A DNA stretch of 7,100 bases from an uncultured Selenomonadales bacterium (lineage in GTDB: Bacteria; Bacillota; Negativicutes; Selenomonadales; Selenomonadaceae): the NCBI GenBank assembly GCA_946403735.1, contig CAMJAZ010000080.1, forward strand, positions 1 through 7,100, given 5' to 3'. This document shows positions 1-5,263 of the stretch, piece by piece (positions within the stretch are counted from its first letter, which is position 1; every line of letters begins with the position of its first letter). The notes under the pieces were generated by a model. It did no database searches and was not told where the DNA came from. It was given only the letters and a program-made list of their open reading frames with translations. The translations under genes and the position numbers were made by a program.

Positions 1-362
1 CTTATTTTATTTCACCCATTGTTGATATGGAAAAGCTTATTGTTGAGCTTATGAAAAAATGCAACGTCACTGAAGAAAATTTGCAACGTCAAGGAATAAT
101 TGAAACGCCTTTCGGTGAAAATTTGTCGTGGAAATATTTATCCTACGTCAGGGCGCATCCGATAAAGTGGAATGTTCCGACGAAAATTTTGTACGGTAGC
201 AAAGATTTTCTTACGTCATTGGAAACGCTTATGGAATTTGCGGAAAGTCACAATGCTAGCGTCACGATTATGGAAAATGGCGAACATTGGTTTCATACGG
301 CGGAACAAATGAATTTTCTAGACGATTGGATAAAAAAATTTTGTTTTGAAAATTTACCTTGA
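1..362 (+). CDS. alpha/beta hydrolase, C-terminal part (5' end outside window)
   Basis: Only the C-terminal part is present. The reading frame is open from position 3 (first visible residues YFISPIVDMEKL), upstream of the ATG at 27, and that ATG has no ribosome binding site, so the gene very probably starts left of the window. Counting from the Met at 27, LYGSKD (55-60) carries the likely catalytic Asp60 at the end of a beta strand, and GEHWFH (85-90) carries the likely catalytic His87. This Asp-then-His order and spacing is typical of the end of an alpha/beta hydrolase fold. The nucleophile region is not visible, so the substrate (ester, lipid, peptide or other) cannot be named. The gene ends inside the -35 box of the next promoter, so it is probably the last gene of its transcript, although no terminator is visible after it. 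Confidence 0.7.
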   Translation, partial: YFISPIVDMEKLIVELMKKCNVTEENLQRQGIIETPFGENLSWKYLSYVRAHPIKWNVPTKILYGSKDFLTSLETLMEFAESHNASVTIMENGEHWFHTAEQMNFLDDWIKKFCFENLP

Positions 363-387
363 CAGTGAAGGCGGGCGCGGCTATAAT
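359..387 (+). promoter_or_regulatory. Perfect-consensus sigma-70/sigma-A promoter for rpmH
   Basis: TTGACA (359-364), a 17-base spacer and TATAAT (382-387) match the housekeeping consensus at all twelve positions with optimal spacing. Transcription would start near 394, giving a leader of about 53 bases before the rpmH start at 447. The spacer is unusually GC-rich for this window. The TGA stop of the upstream hydrolase gene (360-362) lies within the -35 hexamer. A very strong promoter is expected for a ribosomal protein gene. Confidence 0.9.
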
Positions 388-433
388 TCGTTGGAGTGTT
401 TCTAAAACAGATTCAGACTAACATTTTACTATG

Positions 434-438
434 GGAGG
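434..438 (+). promoter_or_regulatory. Ribosome binding site fixing the TTG start of rpmH
   Basis: GGAGG lies 8 bases before TTG 447. The longer open frame starting at 396 has no such site, and its extra 17 residues do not belong to L34. This site therefore sets the start at the TTG. Confidence 0.85.
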
Positions 439-446
439 TGTTTTGT

Positions 447-581
447 TTGAAAAGAACTTTCCAGCCTAATACTCGCTGGCGTAAAAAGACTCACGGGTTT
501 CGTGAACGCATGAAAACAAAGGGCGGGCGTCTCGTGATTAAAAGGCGGCGTCAACGCGGCAGAAAAGTGCTTACAGCCTAA
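447..581 (+). CDS. rpmH: 50S ribosomal protein L34
   Basis: The 44-residue basic protein begins MKRTFQPNTRWRKKTHGF and ends in an Arg/Lys-rich helix (RRRQRGRK), the hallmark of bacterial L34; the length is exactly that of the family. It is a late-assembling protein of the large ribosomal subunit and contacts 23S rRNA. The start is a TTG with GGAGG 8 bases upstream. An ATG at 396 in the same frame would add 17 unrelated residues. It is the first gene after a perfect-consensus promoter and is followed by a hairpin with a T run, which should make it more abundant than the downstream rnpA product. The order rpmH-rnpA-yidD-yidC-jag is strongly conserved in bacteria and supports the call. Confidence 0.97.
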   Translation: MKRTFQPNTRWRKKTHGFRERMKTKGGRLVIKRRRQRGRKVLTA

Positions 582-592
582 AATAAGCGCAT

Positions 593-619
593 AGGTCACC
601 GTTTCGCGTGACCTTTTTT
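593..619 (+). terminator. Hairpin with T run between rpmH and rnpA (partial terminator/attenuator)
   Basis: AGGTCAC (593-599) pairs perfectly with GTGACCT (608-614) around an 8-base loop, followed by a T run at 614-619. The stem is only 7 bp, so termination is probably incomplete. No separate promoter is obvious before rnpA, so read-through from rpmH is likely needed. I infer that the hairpin lowers rnpA and yidD expression relative to rpmH. Confidence 0.7.
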
Positions 620-650
620 CGTTTTACTGCGGAGATTGGGAGTAGTTAGA

Positions 651-998
651 ATGTTTGAACTTAACAAAAGCGAAATTTTGCGCGATAAGCGTGACTTCAA
701 CGCCGTTTATTCTAAAGGTCGCTCTTACGCGAATAAAAATCTTGTCATTCATGTTTTGTACGACGAACGCTATAACGGTAAAGTTGGATTTGCCGCTGGA
801 AAAAAACTTGGCGGCGCTGTCGTAAGAAATCGCGTTAAACGTCTCCTTCGCGAAACGTATCGCCTTTGCAAAAAAAATCTCCGCAGTGACTGCGCACTTA
901 TCATTATGGGAAGAAAAAATTTAGTTGACGCTAAAGTTGATGTTGCTATAAAATCTTTTCGTGACCTTTGCAAGAAAGCTAAACTGGTGGCTGATTGA
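651..998 (+). CDS. rnpA: Ribonuclease P protein component
   Basis: This 115-residue protein is the small basic subunit that joins the RNase P RNA to remove the 5' leader from precursor tRNAs. The family signature is visible: an N-terminal RDKRDFNAVYSKG segment (11-23), a central strand VGFAAGKKLGGAVVRN, and the RNR motif within VVRNRVKRLLRE (57-68), which forms the conserved RNA-binding helix. Length is normal. The ATG at 651 is chosen because GGGAG (638-642) sits 8 bases upstream; an in-frame TTG at 636 would add five residues (MGVVR), lacks a well placed binding site and is not typical of the family. It lies between L34 and YidD as in most bacteria. Confidence 0.96.
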   Translation: MFELNKSEILRDKRDFNAVYSKGRSYANKNLVIHVLYDERYNGKVGFAAGKKLGGAVVRNRVKRLLRETYRLCKKNLRSDCALIIMGRKNLVDAKVDVAIKSFRDLCKKAKLVAD

Positions 999-999
999 C

Positions 1000-1209
1000 A
1001 TGACAAAATTTTTTATAGCCGCCGTCAAATTTTATCAAAAATATATTTCGCCGTTAAAGCCGCCATGCTGTAGATTCGTCCCGACGTGTTCAGCTTATGC
1101 AGTTGAAGCTTTTCAAAAGTACGGCTGGCGACGCGGCACAGTTTTAACTTTGTGGCGAATTTTACGTTGCAATCCTTTTTGTAAGGGCGGCTACGACCCA
1201 GTACCATGA
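1000..1209 (+). CDS. yidD: Membrane protein insertion efficiency factor YidD
   Basis: A 69-residue protein with the full YidD signature: CCRFVPTCSAYA (23-34), a Gly/Arg-rich helix (YGWRRGTVLTLWRILRCNPF) and the C-terminal GGYDPVP. In the family this small, membrane-associated protein aids YidC-dependent insertion of inner membrane proteins; the mechanism is not settled. The ATG at 1000 begins one base after the rnpA stop, with GGTGG (986-990) 9 bases upstream inside rnpA, so translation is probably coupled to rnpA. Frame-compatible codons further upstream lie within rnpA and would add residues foreign to the family. It directly precedes yidC, its functional partner. Confidence 0.95.
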   Translation: MTKFFIAAVKFYQKYISPLKPPCCRFVPTCSAYAVEAFQKYGWRRGTVLTLWRILRCNPFCKGGYDPVP

Positions 1210-1210
1210 G

Positions 1211-1238
1211 GAATTGAGAATTGAGAATTAAGAATTAT
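1211..1238 (+). repeat. Four tandem heptamers GAATTRW between yidD and yidC
   Basis: Four back-to-back 7-base units begin at 1211, 1218, 1225 and 1232: GAATTGA twice, then GAATTAA and GAATTAT. They fill most of the 57-base gap between yidD and yidC, just upstream of the yidC ribosome binding site (1254-1259). A related array, with a different unit, precedes the peptidase gene at 2821. The function is unknown; slippage-prone spacer DNA is the simplest explanation. Confidence 0.8.
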
Positions 1239-1266
1239 TTTCTAAAACCTAATAGGAAGTGATGTT

Positions 1267-1959
1267 TTGGAAGAACCTGGAATTTTCAGTACGATTTTTT
1301 CACCGATTGAATTTTTATTCACACAAATTTTAAATACGCTCTACCATTTAACCGAAATGGCGGGATTCGGCAGTTACGGCTTGGCAATTATCCTTTTAAC
1401 CGTCTTTATGAAAATTCTTTTGTACCCGCTCACCGTCAAGCAATTACAATCTATGAAGGCTATGCAAATGATTCAGCCGAAATTGCAACGCCTTCAAGAA
1501 AAGTACAAAGATAATCCGCAACTTCTGCAACAAAAAATGATGAAGTTGTATCAAGACGCTGGCGTCAATCCAATGGCGGGTTGTCTGCCCATTTTAGCGC
1601 AAATGCCTATCTTAATGGCTATGTACTACACCTTGTTCAACTTCAACTACGGCAACGTCACACCTTCATTTTTATGGTTGCCGAATCTTTCTGCACCAGA
1701 TCCCACTTACGTTTTGCCAGTGGTTTCCGCGCTTTCAACTTACGTCCTGCAAAAAATGTCAATGGTGTCTGCTGGACCTACAAATAGCCAGCAGTCAAAA
1801 ATTTTTATGATAGCAATGCCGTTATTTATCGGTTGGATTAGTTTGAGTTTTCCAGCAGGGCTTGTCCTCTACTGGGTAACAATGAACGTCGTACAGATGG
1901 TTCAACAATTTTGGATTAATCGCGACACGGAAGAAAATTCAGATAAGGGGGTTAAATAA
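1267..1959 (+). CDS. yidC: Membrane protein insertase YidC/Oxa1 (SpoIIIJ type)
   Basis: A 230-residue short-form YidC that inserts proteins into the cytoplasmic membrane, alone or with SecYEG. The core begins GSYGLAIILLTVFMKILLYPL (visible around 35-55), followed by the cytoplasmic helical hairpin KQLQSMKAMQMIQPKLQ to MMKLYQDAGVNPMAGCLP (59-108). Membrane segments lie at about 36-57, 103-126, 147-165 and 178-212. Lys49 seems to occupy the place of the groove arginine of Bacillus YidC proteins. There is no N-terminal lipobox Cys, unlike Bacillus SpoIIIJ, nor the large periplasmic domain of proteobacterial YidC. The start is TTG 1267 with AGGAAG (1254-1259) 7 bases upstream; the nearby ATG at 1262 is in another frame and closes after 23 codons. 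The C-terminal tail is short and not strongly basic. Confidence 0.95.
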   Translation: MEEPGIFSTIFSPIEFLFTQILNTLYHLTEMAGFGSYGLAIILLTVFMKILLYPLTVKQLQSMKAMQMIQPKLQRLQEKYKDNPQLLQQKMMKLYQDAGVNPMAGCLPILAQMPILMAMYYTLFNFNYGNVTPSFLWLPNLSAPDPTYVLPVVSALSTYVLQKMSMVSAGPTNSQQSKIFMIAMPLFIGWISLSFPAGLVLYWVTMNVVQMVQQFWINRDTEENSDKGVK

Positions 1960-1960
1960 T

Positions 1961-2803
1961 TTGGCGAAGATGATTGAGAAGACAGGAAAATCTGTCGATG
2001 AAGCGCTAAACGCGGCGCTTGATGAACTTGGCGTTAGTAAAGATGATGTTGACGTTGAAGTTTTAGAGACGCCGTCAAAAGGAATTTTTGGTTTTTTCGG
2101 CACTAAACCTGCGCGGATAAAAGTTACTGTTAAAGAGCCGCCAAAAAGTTCGTCAACTCAAATTGATGACGGCGCTGAAAAAGTTGACGTTACGCCATCC
2201 ACTGTAAGTTTTCAGCTTGTACAAAATCTTGATACTCTGCCGAAAGTTGACGCGGAATTTAAACCTGAAGATGAAATTTTAGCTTTTAATCCCAAAGTTA
2301 CGGTTTCCGCTGATAAACATTCCGATGAAACGAATTTGAACCGCGCAGAAGCTATCGACAAGGCGAAAACTTTCTTGACTGATATGTTTAACGCTATGAA
2401 CGTCGAAGTTACTATCAACATTCGCGAAGTGGACGAAAATATTATTTTGGACTTGGTTAGCAAAGATTCCGCCTTCATCATCGGCAAACGCGGACAGATG
2501 ATTGACGCCTTACAGTACGTGACGAACTTGGCGGCTAATCATGCCTCTGATAATCCTGTACGATTTATCCTTGACGTTGAAAATTATCGTAAGCGCCGCG
2601 AAGAAACGTTAATCAAGATGGCTAAAAGTGTGGCTGACCGTGTGACGCGCATTAAGCAAAGCGTTAAAATGGAACCTATGAGCCGTCACGAACGCAGAAT
2701 TATTCATACGACGTTGCAGAATCACAAGCGCGTTGAAACTCACAGCTATGGCGAAGATCCGCACCGCTACATTGTCGTTTCTCCTAAGAAAAAAAGTAAG
2801 TGA
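1961..2803 (+). CDS. jag: RNA-binding protein Jag/KhpB/EloR (Jag_N-KH-R3H)
   Basis: The 280-residue protein has the three-part build of the family. Residues 1-57 are a Jag_N domain (EKTGKSVDEALNAALDELGV, then TPSKGIFGFFGTKPARIKV). A variable acidic linker spans about 60-125. A KH domain follows with its GxxG loop as GKRG (175-178), and an R3H domain with RHERRIIH (242-249) near the C terminus. In other Firmicutes KhpB/EloR forms an RNA-binding pair with KhpA and affects cell elongation and division; its location next to yidC is conserved. The start is TTG 1961: AAGGGGG (1945-1951) lies 9 bases upstream, whereas an in-frame ATG at 1970 would be 18 bases away. The binding site is inside the end of yidC, one base separates the genes, and translation is probably coupled. 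Confidence 0.95.
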   Translation: MAKMIEKTGKSVDEALNAALDELGVSKDDVDVEVLETPSKGIFGFFGTKPARIKVTVKEPPKSSSTQIDDGAEKVDVTPSTVSFQLVQNLDTLPKVDAEFKPEDEILAFNPKVTVSADKHSDETNLNRAEAIDKAKTFLTDMFNAMNVEVTINIREVDENIILDLVSKDSAFIIGKRGQMIDALQYVTNLAANHASDNPVRFILDVENYRKRREETLIKMAKSVADRVTRIKQSVKMEPMSRHERRIIHTTLQNHKRVETHSYGEDPHRYIVVSPKKKSK

Positions 2804-2820
2804 TAGGTTAAAAATTTAAC

Positions 2821-2841
2821 ATTACGAATTACGCATTACGC
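2821..2841 (+). repeat. Three tandem heptamers ATTACGM upstream of the peptidase gene
   Basis: Units begin at 2821, 2828 and 2835 (ATTACGA, ATTACGC, ATTACGC). They are preceded by a 14-base AT palindrome (2807-2820, GTTAAA-AA-TTTAAC) and followed by an A run and a strong ribosome binding site (AGGAGG, 2851-2856). The palindrome lacks a following T run and has too small a loop for a terminator, so transcription may continue from jag into the next gene. No convincing promoter is seen in this 61-base gap. Confidence 0.75.
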
Positions 2842-2864
2842 ATAAAAAAAAGGAGGCGGGTTTA

Positions 2865-4973
2865 ATGGTAAAGTTATTTGGACGAATTGGTATGGCGTTT
2901 GCAATGGCGATTGTCCTTTTATTTGTAAGCGCCTGTACTGAAGGTGGGCAAGAAAAAAGCGGCGCTGCTCCAACTTCAACGCGGTCAAGTACAAGTCAAG
3001 TTGCTTTCAGTAATGACTACAACGCAAATGATACGTGGCTAGTCTATTGGTATCTTTGCGGCACGGACTTAGAAAGTGAGTATGGCGCGTCGTCTTTGGA
3101 CTTAGCCGAATTAGTACAAGCTCAACTTCCGCCGAACGTGAAAGTTTTAGTTCAAACTGGCGGCGCGGCTGAATGGCAAAATGAAGTTGTACCGAATGGA
3201 CAAATTGCCCGTTTCCTGTACGACAACGAAGACTTCAAACTTTTACAAACTTTACCAGATGCTGACATGGGGTCGCAAAGTACGTTGATTGACTTCCTGC
3301 GCTACGGTAAAGAAAATTTTCAAGCTGACCACCGCGTCTTTGTATTTTGGGATCACGGCGGCGGCAGTGCAGCTGGTGTTTGTTGGGATGAACGTACTGG
3401 CAACTGCTTAAGCTTAAACGATATAAATAAAGCTTTCGCTGCAGTTCATGAAAACTCCCCTGCAAATCCGCCATTTGAAATTATCGGTTTCGACGCTTGC
3501 TTAATGGCAACTTACGACACGGCAAGCGCTATTTACGGTTTCGCTAAATATATGGTCGGTTCAGAAGAAGTTGAGCCTGGCAACGGCTGGAATTACACAG
3601 GCTGGGTTGGTGCATTGGCGCAAAATCCTGCAATGGGTGGCGCGTCACTCGGTAAAGCAATTTGTGATTCGTATATGCAAGGTTGCCTTGAATACGATAC
3701 AGCGGACGCGGCAACGCTTTCACTTATCGACTTGTCACGCATTCCGTACCTTACAGTTGCTTACGAATCATTTGGACTTGAGGCGCTGAAAAATGCTAGA
3801 AAAGATACGCGCGGCTTTTTCTCCACTTATGGACGCGGCGCACAACGTGCTGAAAATTACGGCGGCAATTCACGTCAAAGCGGCTATACGAATATGGTTG
3901 ACTTGGGGGACTTGGCTAAACAGTCACGCTCAATTCTTCCGCAAAGTTCCAACGACTTAATCAGCGCGATTGATCAAGCTGTCATCTATAAAGTTCAAGG
4001 CGATTATCGCAGTAAAGGTAGCGGACTTTCTGGCTTTTACTCCTACGACGGCGAAGAACAATCTTTAGTAAATTATCTTAACGTTGACGCCGCGCCAATT
4101 TCGCAGAAGTTGCTTTACTACTATTTAATTTATGGTGAACTTCCTGCCGACGCCGCACGAGCTATTGACGACGGCTCTTTTGAAAAGGCGATTAATGATG
4201 CTAAGGCGAAATTGGGTACGACGACAACTCCTGCTGAACCGCCCGCGCAGATTGAACAAACTGTACCTTCACAAGTTCCCACGACAAGTTCCAATATATT
4301 TAACGTTTCCAGCCTTGAAGATTTGCCTGTCAACGTTGATGATAATGGCAACGCCTTCGTGAAGTTGACGCCTGAACAAATGGATTTGTTGTCCAGCGTC
4401 CATTGTCAACTGGTTTATATTAGCGTCGAAGATGATATTATACTTTTCTTAGGCAGTGACGCGAATGTTGACGCTGACTGGGACACTGGTATTTTCAAAG
4501 ATAATTTTCAAGGCGTCTGGCCCTGTCTTGACGGTCATTTAGTCTTCATGGAAATTGTTGCTGAAAATGATGATTACAATTTGTACAACGTGCCGATTAA
4601 GTTAAACGGCGTCGAATGCAACTTGCAAGTCGTCTACAACTACAAAGATGAAAAGTACCATATTCTTGGCGCACGCAAAGGCATTGAGAATAACGGTATG
4701 GGTACTCGTGAGCTGATTAAATTGAAGGCTGGCGATACCATTACAACGATTCATTACGGCAATATACTTTCTAGCGACAATGACGACTTGACGCCTGTTG
4801 AAGTTGACACCTTCACGATTAACAGCGCTAATCCGAAATTTGAAGATGAAGACATGGGCGACGGACTTTTTGGCTACTGCTTTGAATTTGTTTCACCGAC
4901 AGAAGATAGCGCACTTTCAAAGATGGTGCAATTTGAAGTTGTAGGAGATAATATTACCACTTCAGTCGATTAA
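2865..4973 (+). CDS. Clostripain-family (peptidase C11) cysteine peptidase, lipoprotein
   Basis: A 702-residue putative surface lipoprotein. Residues 1-24 form a signal peptide with lipobox VSAC, lipidated at Cys24. A Ser/Thr-rich tether (about 25-52) leads into a C11 peptidase domain, about 55-430: the strand-loop VFWDHGGG carries the likely catalytic His164, and IIGFDACLM the likely nucleophile Cys212. Asp210, two residues before Cys212, corresponds to the residue given in clostripain as the S1 determinant for Arg, so cleavage after basic residues is plausible but inferred. A Thr/Pro-rich linker (about 451-475) separates a beta-rich C-terminal region (about 480-702) that I do not recognise. 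ATG 2865 has a perfect AGGAGG 8 bases upstream. It follows jag with no clear terminator and is closed by a strong one. Its substrate is unknown; nutrient proteolysis or processing of surface proteins are both possible. Confidence 0.9.
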   Translation: MVKLFGRIGMAFAMAIVLLFVSACTEGGQEKSGAAPTSTRSSTSQVAFSNDYNANDTWLVYWYLCGTDLESEYGASSLDLAELVQAQLPPNVKVLVQTGGAAEWQNEVVPNGQIARFLYDNEDFKLLQTLPDADMGSQSTLIDFLRYGKENFQADHRVFVFWDHGGGSAAGVCWDERTGNCLSLNDINKAFAAVHENSPANPPFEIIGFDACLMATYDTASAIYGFAKYMVGSEEVEPGNGWNYTGWVGALAQNPAMGGASLGKAICDSYMQGCLEYDTADAATLSLIDLSRIPYLTVAYESFGLEALKNARKDTRGFFSTYGRGAQRAENYGGNSRQSGYTNMVDLGDLAKQSRSILPQSSNDLISAIDQAVIYKVQGDYRSKGSGLSGFYSYDGEEQSLVNYLNVDAAPISQKLLYYYLIYGELPADAARAIDDGSFEKAINDAKAKLGTTTTPAEPPAQIEQTVPSQVPTTSSNIFNVSSLEDLPVNVDDNGNAFVKLTPEQMDLLSSVHCQLVYISVEDDIILFLGSDANVDADWDTGIFKDNFQGVWPCLDGHLVFMEIVAENDDYNLYNVPIKLNGVECNLQVVYNYKDEKYHILGARKGIENNGMGTRELIKLKAGDTITTIHYGNILSSDNDDLTPVEVDTFTINSANPKFEDEDMGDGLFGYCFEFVSPTEDSALSKMVQFEVVGDNITTSVD

Positions 4974-4996
4974 AATTTTTAGGTGATTCTAAATAG

Positions 4997-5034
4997 AAAG
5001 CCTGTGAGTTTAAAAAACTTGACGGGCTTTTTTT
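4997..5034 (+). terminator. Intrinsic terminator after the clostripain-family gene
   Basis: AAAGCCTGT (4997-5005) pairs with ACGGGCTTT (5022-5030) through one G-T wobble. After a G-G mismatch the stem continues with AGTTT against AAACTT with one bulged base, leaving a small A loop. Seven T residues follow (5028-5034). This is a classical rho-independent terminator 23 bases after the stop codon. Confidence 0.9.
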
Positions 5035-5048
5035 ATGCAGTGTAGAAT
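5019..5048 (+). promoter_or_regulatory. Candidate promoter for metNI, overlapping the upstream terminator
   Basis: TTGACG (5019-5024), an 18-base spacer and TAGAAT (5043-5048) each match five of six consensus bases. The -35 box lies in the descending arm of the preceding terminator. Transcription would start near 5055, giving a leader of about 210 bases before metN that includes the whole three-hairpin repeat at 5125. It is the best promoter candidate in the 290-base gap, but the gap is AT-rich and chance matches are possible. Confidence 0.45.
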
Positions 5049-5062
5049 GTAAAAGTTTTACA
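5048..5062 (+). promoter_or_regulatory. Perfect 15-base palindrome, possible operator
   Basis: TGTAAAA-G-TTTTACA is a perfect inverted repeat with a one-base centre. It starts at the last base of the candidate -10 box and covers the predicted transcription start, the position expected for a repressor site. I do not recognise it as the site of a specific regulator. Short AT palindromes also arise by chance in DNA of this composition. Confidence 0.4.
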
Positions 5063-5124
5063 GGTTAAGAAGTTTAAAAGTTTTCGGCAAATTCAAAATT
5101 GGTAAAATGTTGGAGTTTTTAAAT

Positions 5125-5227
5125 TTACTTTTTCTTTTGGCGCAAACGAAAAAGTAACAAAAAGAAAACAGCCCGCTGAAATCGCATCCAGCGATTTACG
5201 CGGGCGGGCGCGCGTCCTTGCGCGCCC
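5125..5227 (+). repeat. Three-hairpin repeat element, copy 1 (in metN leader)
   Basis: The element consists of three adjacent hairpins. Hairpin 1 (5125-5157) has arms TTACTTTTTC and GAAAAAGTAA, then one T-C mismatch and an inner TTTG/CAAA around GCG. A 13-base A-rich linker follows. Hairpin 2 (5171-5205) pairs GCCCGC with GCGGGC and, after a 2-base mismatch, AAATCGC with GCGATTT around a 5-base loop. Hairpin 3 (5206-5227) pairs GGGCGCGC with GCGCGCCC around GTCCTT. The second copy is at 7002 in the same orientation. No protein is encoded. The role is unknown: a REP/BIME-like DNA repeat, an mRNA-stabilising structure, a terminator or an attenuator are all possible. Confidence 0.88.
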
Positions 5228-5263
5228 CTCTTTATTCAAATTCTATTAGAAAGTTGGGATTCC

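Noticed and set aside
770..1006. Minus-strand open frame across rnpA and the start of yidD
   Set aside because: The plus strand carries two well conserved genes here, and the antisense product has no family features.
1262..1333. ATG at 1262 as the start of yidC or of a leader peptide
   Set aside because: It is out of frame with yidC, closes after 23 codons, and its start is only 2 bases from the ribosome binding site, which instead suits TTG 1267.
2807..2820. Terminator after jag (GTTAAA-AA-TTTAAC)
   Set aside because: The stem is all AT except its end pair, the loop would be two bases, and there is no T run afterwards.
5125..5227. CRISPR repeat
   Set aside because: The two copies are 1.9 kb apart with genes between them; there are no regular spacers and no cas genes.
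5035..5263. SAM or other methionine-responsive riboswitch ahead of metN
   Set aside because: The leader contains only AT-rich sequence and the three-hairpin repeat. I could not find the conserved core of an S-box or a T-box motif. A search with Rfam models would settle this.
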